64,000 nucleotides of DNA, from the NCBI GenBank assembly GCA_039545275.1, contig BCHS01000007.1:620001-684000 (forward strand), in the 5' to 3' direction. Positions within the stretch are counted from its first letter, which is position 1; each line of letters starts with the position of its first letter. This stretch comes from Pseudomicrostroma phylloplanum (taxonomy: Eukaryota > Basidiomycota > Exobasidiomycetes > Microstromatales). Positions 55,930 through 64,000 of the stretch are shown piece after piece. Under the pieces are notes generated by a model that had not been told where the DNA came from, ran no database searches, and saw nothing but the letters and a program-made list of their open reading frames with translations. Made by a program: the position numbers and the translations under genes.

Positions 55930-56946
55930 ATGGATGCTCTACGTATCAAGCGTCGACGCATTGCAGGGGCAAGAGGACCTATCTCAGCATTCACTCCAGG
56001 CTCTTCGCAGCGAGCACTCTCGCTGCCGATTGCGCCGCCGGCACAGACACCCAGCCAGTCGGGGCCATCAAGACACAGTCGAGTAGACAGTGTCGAGAGC
56101 GATGCTGAGGACGACTACGAGCATGCAGGCATAGATCTACCGGATCAGCTGCCGTCTCTGCCTGAAGATCACCGCGGAGATGACTCGATGGAGGCCAGAG
56201 ATCTCGAGGAAGTCTCACCCCAGCCTCTTTCAAGATCTGAGCGCTTGAGGGAAATTCTGAAGTTCCGCGGATTGGCAGAGCGCTACGGAGAGGAAGACAT
56301 GCACCAAGGCACGCAGAATACATCGCATTCGAGTCTCAGGCTAGCTCAAGCTATACATGAGTACGCTATCGAGTATTATCTCTCAAGAGGTATGTTGCCC
56401 GAGGACAAGGTGGAGGAAGGGAAGGACGCTTCTCTGCGTAAAAGGAGCAGCACGATGAGACGCGCCCAAGCTTCCATCGATCGTGGGAGAGACGTCATTC
56501 CCCCGCATCTCATCAAAAAGCCTGCGAAGAAAGAACATGCTGCTACATCGTGTCCTGCTGACGCAACTGTTCCGTACGAAGTCTTCAGCGATTCTGCTGA
56601 TTCGGACTATGTTGCTTCTGACAATGAGGAACGGGACGACGACGAAGAAGAAGCGGAAGAAATGGAAGAAGGGGAGGTGCCAGTGGAGAGCACGGAAGCC
56701 AGACGGACAAACGCCAGGAGCAAGAAGGTCGAAGCTGCCGCTCGCAATCCGCCAGATAGTGTACAGGACGCTTTCGATGAGACTGCCCTCTTTGCCATTT
56801 GTGAGTGCGGCGTGGTGGAGCAGAGTGCGAGAAACGCATAGGCTAACCGTTCAGGCTGCGACTATGCCCGTCTTTCGCAGCCGCCTACGTCGAGGAGACT
56901 GTTCGGTCATTGCTTGGAGACCATGGGAGCTCAGTTGCCTAGGTAG
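55930..56946 (+). CDS. Unrecognised acidic, probably nuclear protein
   Basis: Two exons, 55930-56800 and 56855-56946 (54-bp intron, donor GTGAGT, acceptor TTCAG), give 320 residues. It starts MDALRIKRRRIAGARG, a basic patch. A disordered acidic region follows, then a helical block (about 100-165) with SERLREILKFRGLAERYGEEDM and LRLAQAIHEYAIEYYLSRGMLP. A basic stretch and a long acidic run (about 225-252: DNEERDDDEEEAEEMEEGE) come next. The final 45 residues (FDETALFAIC joined to CDYARLSQPPTSRRLFGHC) look folded. Basic and acidic patches suggest a chromatin or transcription factor, but I recognise no family. The gene converges on the GCIP-like gene with only 92 bp between stops. Confidence 0.7.
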
Positions 56947-57038
56947 AGGCTCTCGACATTCGCAGGATAGGATGCTGATGATGTTACATTGTACGAATAT
57001 ACTACCACACCAATGATACCACAAGGCCTTGCATTAGG

Positions 57039-58567
57039 CTATTCCTCATCTTCCTCGACAGCTGCCTCCCATTCAGCATCGGTGATCCCGTCGGACAGCT
57101 TTTGCATCTCCTCTGCTATCACCTTGATCTTTTCGTCATCACTTACAGCTCTCGACAAGCTTTGGACGACCTCACAGTAGACTTTGCAGATGTCTTTGGC
57201 CTTCGCTGCAGAAGAGGCCTCAGCCGCCTCATCCTCATCCTCATCCCCATCCTCATCGTCGTCATCTTCTTCGTCATCTCGGAGCTGGTCGAAGTCGCCC
57301 CAAATGACCGCGGCTACGAGGTCATCTTGCTGCTTAGCGAGAAGCTCGCTCAGATCATCGAGTTCGCTGAGATCGACCGAGTCCTTTGTATCGTTCGCAG
57401 GGGTCAGACAGGTCTCCAGTATACGCTCATGGGAGAGCCGGCCCATTTTGAGCAGCGGAGCCAGGCGCTTGGCTAGGGCGATCTTGCCTGCTGAGAAGTC
57501 GGCTTCAAGGTCGTCTTGATCTCTTGGAGCACCGCCCTCGGCCGGAGACGCAGCCGAGTTCAATTCGTCAATGCCATCTTCCAGTAGCTCTCCACGCTCG
57601 GTCCACCGAGCTTTGATGGCTTCGAGATTGGTCTGAGGCAGATTCTTCACCGCTGTGTCACAGGCCTCGAGCACCGCCGCTGTTTTCTCGAGGCATTCCT
57701 TGCGGATGTCCTGGACTGTCTTCGCAGGGGCGGAAGCAGATGTGGGAGTGGACTTCACTGGCAGTCCATCTCGACGATCTCGTGCTTCGCTTGCGGCTTT
57801 TACAGCTCCTTTGGTGCGCTGGTCCATGCATGCCTCCGCTAATGATGCGATAGCTTGGAGGACTTCACCGACGTGCGACTTGAATACCTTCGCCCACGTG
57901 AGTCCGAGACCAAGATTGGCTGGCCTCATGTATGTCTTCGTCTGCCCACGAAGCTCTGCGCCAGTCATGACCATTCCTCCCATCTGCTTTGCCATCTCTT
58001 CCATCCTGTCACGATCTTCCTTTTCCTCTTTCGACAATTCAGCCGCTCCAGGCGCCTTTGGCTGCTCTTCCTCAATGTACACCTGGGCCTCTTTCCAGCT
58101 CTTGTTGGCAAGAAAGATGAGCTTGGGGACCAAATCTACAGTCCAGTCGTTGATCTGCTTCTGCGCCGCTGCAATAGATGCAGCGTCCAAGTTCTCCACG
58201 ATCGAAGAGGCAGTCGCAGATGACTGAGCTCGGGACTTGGACGGCTTAAGAGCTATGCCCAAGCTTGTGGCACGCTTACCAGATTCAGTGAGAATCTGTA
58301 CGGCATCTTGACGAATCTGCTTCCGTAGGGCAGCGAATTGAGTACGTGTGGGGAGGCTCTTGGAGGAAGAGGGGAAAGCCAGATGGACCTCTGCTGGAGA
58401 TGAGCCTGATGGAACCAATGACGCCAGCCCAGTCGAGCAAAGGATCACTAGGCGGAGCAAGCCCGATTGGAATGCTGTGAAAATGGTTCAGGATACATTT
58501 CGGCTTCAGTGATGATCTCAGCAGCTCCTCATGATCGTGCTCTCTCACCTTTCTCCTCGGCTGACAT
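57039..58567 (-). CDS. GCIP/CCNDBP1-like (cyclin-D1-binding protein 1 family) protein
   Basis: Two exons, 58567-58549 (19 nt, MSAEEK plus one base) and 58474-57039 (74-bp intron), give 484 residues. The protein is almost wholly helical. The N-terminal half has IRQDAVQILTESGKRATSLGIALKPS, AQKQINDWTVDLVPKLIFLAN and VGEVLQAIASLAEAC. The middle has KTAAVLEACDTAVKNLPQTNLEAIKARWTERGELLEDGIDELN, which matches the pattern of the GCIP (Grap2 and cyclin-D interacting) family, where 'VW.ACD....LP..N..A....W' is typical. The C-terminus holds an acidic run (about 400-425) and ends in EEDEE. The animal protein acts as an HLH-like negative regulator binding cyclin D and E2F partners; the fungal role is unknown. 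The tiny first exon is needed for a proper start. Confidence 0.7.
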
Positions 58568-58993
58568 TGTGTGATATGGTGCTCGAGGAACGGAAGGAAG
58601 CGCAACGGACTGGGAGAAATTCCACCCTCTGTGGAGTGAGGGACACGGAACGGAAGGCGCAAAGCACGGCGTGCGTGTCTGGAGCGGACAGAGCGGACAG
58701 AGCGGACTCTGACGCGCACAACGCGAGAACACGCTCATTTCCATTCCGAGGCGAGTTGGTTGCCAGAGGCGACTTCCCGCTTTGAATTCCACCTACTCCT
58801 TCCACCTATCACCATCAGCATACACCTCACCATCAACCCCAGTTCATCTGAGGCTCTCGAGTACCAGAGCATATCAGCAACTGCTCTCGTCCTGCTCTGC
58901 TCGTCGCGCAAGGCCTTGTCCGTCCTCCAACTTTCCTGAACCGGCCATTACCACGACTCGGACCTGGGACCGCTCCCTCGCGTATAGCCAGAC
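58568..58993. promoter_or_regulatory. Divergent promoter of the GCIP-like gene and POL1
   Basis: Between divergent starts. It contains a short direct repeat, gagcggaca x3 (about 58681-58707). No recognised cell-cycle box was identified with confidence. Confidence 0.4.
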
Positions 58994-61900
58994 ATGAGCT
59001 CTGCTCGTGCAGTCGCGCAAGCAAAGCGTACAGCTGCCCTCGAGGCGCTCAAGGCTAAGCGTAATGGTCTCAATGCACCTGCGCCCAAGGTAAGTGCCCA
59101 TCAACGCTTCGTGACGCGTACTACGCCGGTGCGAGTTGTCCTGACTGATCAGCTGTACTCCCTGCGCCTCCTGACTCTCTCAGCGCGATGACGGATCATC
59201 TTCCGGAGACGATGACCTGTACGATGAGGTGTCAGAACAAGAATACAAGTCCATCCTTCGCGGACGGATGATGGACGACGACTTCATCGAAGACGATGAT
59301 GGCAGTGGCTACGTCGACGATGGGCGCAATGAATGGGAGCGCAGTGGTGGAGAGGACAGCGCCGAAGAGAGCGAGACAGAGGCCGACTATTACGAGAGGA
59401 CGGGCAAGAAGAAGCCAAAGAAGAGGAAGGGTGGCAAGACGGGAGATGCTGGAGCCGACAAGTCGGCCTCCTCCCTCTCACACGCGTTCGCCCGTCAGCC
59501 GGCTCAGTCTCGCCTCGGTCAGGGCATCTCTGCAAGCTCAAGCGCACGCAAGGCGGCAGAGGAGCGGTCAACAGCAGCAATGGAAGCTTACCGGCCTAAA
59601 GTCAGTCGTGAGAAGGAAGAGGACTTCATGAAAAGGCTGATGGGTGGCCTCGCTTCTTCTCCTTCGGCCATCGGTGGCGCATCAGCCGCTCCCCAGACCC
59701 CATCTCCAGCTCCAGCGCTTCGTGGATACCCTGGTCGGGCTTCCGGATACAATCTTGCTACCTCTTCAACTACCCCTACCTACGCCAGTCGCAAGCGTCC
59801 TCTTCCCCTTGGTGGAGGCAATGCTCCCTCTGTCACCTACCGCACTGACAAGCGCCACCAATACCCGTCCTCGCCCTCGGAGGACACCTCGGCGCCCTCA
59901 AGCGATCTACCTGACCCTTCTTCCGACGGTCCTGGCGCCCCAGTGCACATCTCTGGTAGCGATACTCCGCCGTGGGAGTCGAGGGGAGGTCGCCGCGGCG
60001 GTGGTGATGATGACGGCTTCGACTTCGGCAACGACGACTTTGGATTGGCAGATGTTCCTCACAAGAAGCTGAGGTCAACTGCTACCATGACCCCTACAGC
60101 TCGTGGTGTGACTGGACAGATTGGCTCGATGGGCTTGCAAAGCGAAAGTGCTTCTCGACCAAAGCCTCTCCGGATGCAGATGGGAGGACCCAGTGACGAA
60201 GATGAAGATGACGAGGACCTCGCTGTGCAGGCTCCCAAGGCGACTTCGGCGCTTGGACCCTCCAAGAGAAGGATGAATGTCAGTGCCGAAGCTGCTGCGC
60301 CGCCTCGCCCAACGGCCCTGAAGCAGTCTTCCGCCGTTGTCGAAGCCAAGGCAGCTGTAGCTAGCCCTGAGGCTGCCCCGGTCGGCCACAAGAACGGCAA
60401 TGCCGCTTGGCAGTCTGTCCACGCTTCACTCAGCAGCGTCAACGCTGGGACAGTCGAGGCGTCTGCGGAGACTGACGCTCAGGCCGAGTCTGCTACTGGC
60501 TCTGGTGTCAATGCTCTGAACGATGACAAGTCACTCCCCTTCTACTGGATGGATCACATCGAGCTGGAGGCCGGAATCATCCTCTTAATCGGCAAGGTCA
60601 AAGACCGCACCACGGGCAAATTCGTCTCTGCTTGTCTGCGAGTAGAGGGCATCGAGCGCTGCGTCTTTCTTCTCATCCGTGACAAGAAGATTGCGGATGG
60701 TCATGCCACTGATGCCACACCGACCGAGGATGAGATTCTGGACGAGTTCGACGAGCTCAGAGAGAAGCATGGAATCAAGAACTTCTTGTCGAAGACGGTG
60801 CAACGTCACTACGCTTTCGAAAGCCCCGGCGTGCCAGCGACTGGCACATACCTGAAGGTCAAGTACGGCTTTGACGAGCCAGCGCTGCCCACCGACATCT
60901 GCGGCAAGACATTCTCACAAGCGTTCGGCACTCAAACGTCTGCAATGGAGCTGTTCCTCATCAAGAGGAAGATCATGGGTCCCTGCTGGCTCAGGGTGAC
61001 TTCAGTGGACACACTCAGTCTGTCAAAGCCTCTCAGTTGGTGCAAGGCCGAGTACAGTATCGACGATGCCAAGTTCCTTTCACCCTACAGCGACGCTGCA
61101 AAGGCTAGTGGCGAGGCAGGAGCTGATGGCGAGGGCAACACCAGCGATGACTCTTCTGCCCCTCGAGATGTACCTCCGCTTACCATCGCCTCTCTTGCTC
61201 TCCGGACTGTCCACAATCATCAAGCTAACAAGCGGGAGATCGTGGCACTGTCAATACGGACATGGTCTGATGCTCAGCTAGAGGACATCAGGAACCCCGA
61301 GGAGCGACCCAGCTCCGTTTGGACTGCTGTACGACCGCTCGCAGGACAGTGGCCAACTGGCTTTGAGGCCGAAGTCCGCAAGCAAGGAAACAAGATCAAA
61401 GCCATGCGATTCGAGCGACAGCTGCTCAATGGTTTGCTTGCGCAGATCCAGCGCCTTGATCCCGATATCATCCTGACCCACGACTTTGCTGCCACTGATC
61501 TCGATGTCCTTCTAGCTCGTATGAGGGAGCTCAAGGCCGATCATTGGAGCAAGATCGGTAGATTGCGTCGCCCCCTCTGGCCAAAGCTCCGCAATGGCTG
61601 GAATCTGGGTCTTATGAAGGGTCGACTATGCTGTGACCTGGGGAGCGATGTTGGAAAGAGTATGATCACATCGACTACCTGGTCACTCACAGAGATGGTC
61701 GGTACGCATCTCAAGATCCAGCGAGAAGACATCGATCCCGATGACGTGCCATCGTACTTCGATGCGGCTGCCCCCAACCCGAAGCAGTTGTTGACCTTCC
61801 TGCAGCACTGCGAGGTAGACACTTTCTTCCAAATGTCTATCGTGCACAAGGTGCAAATCCTGCCATTGACCAAGCAGCTTACCAATCTGGCTGGTAACAC

Positions 61901-64000
61901 CTGGGCCAGAACCCTCAGCGGTGGTCGAGCTGAGCGGAACGAGTACATTCTGCTTCACGACTTCCATCGGAGAAAGTTCGTTGTCCCAGACAAGGTCACT
62001 AGCGGTAAGAGGGCCGCGGCTGCAAAGGCTGCTGCTGCTGCTGAAGCCGAAGCCGAAGACGGAGCAGAGAGCAAGGGCAACGCCGGCGCGAGCAAAAAGT
62101 CGAAGAAGGACAAGTTCAAGGGTGGTCTAGTCTTTGACCCCAAGAGAGGATTGTGGGACCGCTACGTACTCGTCATGGACTTCAACTCGCTCTACCCAAG
62201 TATCATCCAAGAGTACAACATCGACTTTACCACTGTGGATCGCTCGCGGTGGAACGAAGTATCAGCGGATGCAGAAGAGGATGTGGAAGGCGTGCCGGAC
62301 ATCCCGTCGTCCGATGTCAGCCAGGGTGTCCTGCCCAACCTCATTGCCAAGCTCGTTGAGCGTCGACGTCAAGTCAAGTCCCTCATGAAGGACAAGCGGG
62401 CCCCTGCCCACAAGCAGTTGCAGTGGAACGTCAAGCAGCTGGCTCTGAAGCTGACTGCCAACTCGATGTACGGATGTCTGGGTTTCGAGGGAAGTCGATT
62501 CTACGCCCGCCCTCTCGCTGCCCTCACGACCTACAAGGGAAGAGAGATTCTGACCGCTACCAAGGAGCTCGCCGAATCCCTTGGGCTGGACGTCATCTAC
62601 GGTGACACGGACTCGGTCATGATCAACACCAATGCTATGACCTACGCCCAGGCTGCCCGGATCGGTGCAGACTTCAAGAAGGCCGTCAACGAGCGTTACC
62701 GCCTCTTGGAGATCGACATCGATGCCGTCTTTGAGCGCATGCTCCTCTTGCAGAAGAAGAAGTACGCTGCGAGAAAGGTAGAGGAGGTAGAGGTGATGCC
62801 TTCGGGTGAGGAGAAGAAGAAGGTGACTACCGAGATCAAGGGTCTGGACATGAAGAGACGAGAGTACTCTGCCCTGAGCAAGAACGTCTCGAGCTACGTC
62901 CTGGAGCAGATCCTCTCCGGAGAGTCTACCGAGAACGTCGTCGCCTCCATCCACGGCTATCTGACCGAGGTGGGTGAGTCGGTCCGTGGTGGTCAGATCC
63001 CCCTCGAGGACTTCATCATCTTCAAGAGACTCGGTAAAGACCCCAAGGCCTATGGTACCAACATTACTGGCCAACCCCACGTGCACGTCGCGCTACGAAT
63101 GCAAGAGCGAGGACAGAGCGCACGTATGGGTGATGTGATCCCATACATCTTCTGTCTCGCGGCCGACGGCACCTCTAGCTCCAAGTCAGCCCAGGCAGAC
63201 AAGGCTCACCACCCGGATGAGCTACGAAAGCAAGACTCGGAGCTCAAGGTCGACTATGAGCACTACCTCGCGCTGCAGATCCTGCCTCCCATTGAGAGGA
63301 TGTGCGACTCGATCCAGGGTACCGACCGCTCGAGGCTGGCAGAATGTCTCGGGCTGGACGCTTCGCGGTACGGTGTGAGCCAGGTCGCTAGCCTCACCTC
63401 GGCCGACCGCGAGTTCACCAGTCTGGACAGCCAGACGCCCGACGAGGTGCGCTTCGCGAAATGCGAGCGATTGTCCATCAAGTGTGGCCGCTGTGGCGAG
63501 ACGAGCGCCTTTGAGGGTCTGGCCGATGCCAAGCTGGGCGGCGAAAATGCCATGCTGCGTCCCGAGGGTCTCTTTTGCCCTTCTGCGAGCTGCGGCGGCA
63601 CCACTAGCCTGCCCCTGGCGAGCGTGGCAATCCAGCTCGAGATGTCCATCCGCCGTCACATCTCCCGCTACTACACCTCCTTTCAAGTCTGCACAGAGCC
63701 CTCCTGCGGGACACGTACCCGCCTGCTGGGCGTGTACGCCAAGCGGTGCCTAGTCCCCAACTGTCGCGGTGCAGTCTTGCCAGAGTACACCGACAAGGCT
63801 ATGTACGACCAACTCTGCTACTACAGCTCCCTCTTCGACGTCGAGAGTGCAGCGGACAAGTCCAAGGGACGCGCGAATGAGGAAGAGGTAAAGATCTTGT
63901 GCAGGAGGAACGCAGAGGCGCTTGCGATCTTGAGTCGCTCTAGTAGGAAGTACCTAGATAAGAATGGGAGGAGGTTCGTGGATTTGGGCAAGGTCTTTGG
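58994..64000 (+). CDS. POL1: DNA polymerase alpha catalytic subunit (3' end beyond the window)
   Basis: Exon 1 is 58994-59089 (MSSARAVAQAKRTAALEALK). A 94-bp intron follows, then one exon from 59184 that stays open to the window edge: at least 1637 residues, so only the extreme C-terminus is missing. The N-terminus is acidic (LYDEVSEQEYKSILRGRMMDDDFIEDD, typical of Pol alpha), then disordered. Family B motifs are DFNSLYPSIIQEYN (motif A, Asp1031), KLTANSMYGCLGF (motif B) and YGDTDS (motif C, 1171-1176). The exonuclease-like domain lacks the full set of catalytic acids, as in all Pol alpha. The C-terminal CysA site (Cys1466-X2-Cys1469 and CPSASC from 1497) and CysB (from Cys1535, CTEPSCGTRTR and RCLVPNC) bind metal and contact the B subunit. 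With primase it synthesises RNA-DNA primers. A Lys/Ala/Glu-rich insert (about residues 974-1010) precedes motif A. Confidence 0.96.

Overview
This is a gene-dense window of a fungal nuclear genome. Every multi-exon gene has short introns (about 55 to 285 bp, mostly 70 to 95 bp) with GTGAGT/GTAAGT-type donors and CAG or TAG acceptors, and several genes carry tiny first, internal or last exons. The protein set (Tel1, DNA polymerase alpha, Tim44, DYRK kinase, AIM3/BBC1-like protein, Zn2Cys6 regulator, PB1-ZZ protein, PHAF1/UPF0183 protein) and the GC-rich, intron-poor but spliced style suggest a basidiomycete. A smut-lineage fungus (Ustilaginomycotina) is my best guess; the phylum is a reasonable inference and the subphylum is only a guess.

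Layout. Position 1 cuts the 3' end of ribosomal protein eS4 (+). Then come a secreted/vacuolar subtilisin of the cerevisin type (+, 911-2953), a UPF0658 Golgi membrane protein (-, 3697-5834), a PB1 plus triple-ZZ protein resembling NBR1-type autophagy receptors (-, 6202-8625), the DEAD-box helicase Dbp4 (-, 9177-11922), the giant checkpoint kinase Tel1/ATM (+, 12308-21776), a kinesin-14 (-, 22194-24347), an AIM3/BBC1-like proline-rich protein (+, 24816-26702), a PHAF1/UPF0183 protein (-, 26852-29049), a candidate six-cysteine peptide (-, 29633-29964), a fatty acid hydroxylase superfamily enzyme (-, 30359-31546) and a Zn2Cys6 regulator (-, 32856-35377). A 2.7-kb stretch without a recognisable gene follows. 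After it come a 2460-residue DYRK kinase (+, 38105-45564), Tim44 (-, 46111-47882), arginyl-tRNA synthetase (+, 48348-50326), an F-box protein (-, 50553-53039), an MCH1-like MFS transporter (-, 53514-55489), an unrecognised acidic protein (+, 55930-56946), a GCIP/CCNDBP1-like protein (-, 57039-58567) and the DNA polymerase alpha catalytic subunit (+, 58994 to the window edge).

How the genes relate. This is mostly ordinary housekeeping order, with alternating divergent and convergent pairs and no biosynthetic or defence cluster. Themes that recur without being adjacent are genome maintenance (Tel1, Pol alpha), cytoskeleton and polarity (kinesin-14, AIM3-like protein, DYRK), mitochondrial supply (Tim44, ArgRS with a possible mitochondrial extension), and autophagy or vacuolar function (cerevisin-type protease, PB1-ZZ protein, PHAF1 homologue). 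I found no convincing transposon, CRISPR array, tRNA or rRNA gene. The less ordinary items are the candidate cysteine-rich peptide gene, the in-frame presequence-like leader of ArgRS that lacks an AUG unless a 5' exon is spliced on, several microexons that simple ORF calling misses, and hexamer/trimer repeat tracts in one membrane-protein tail.

Exon boundaries were derived by hand from splice-site consensus, reading frame and family similarity. No alignment, RNA evidence or database search was available.
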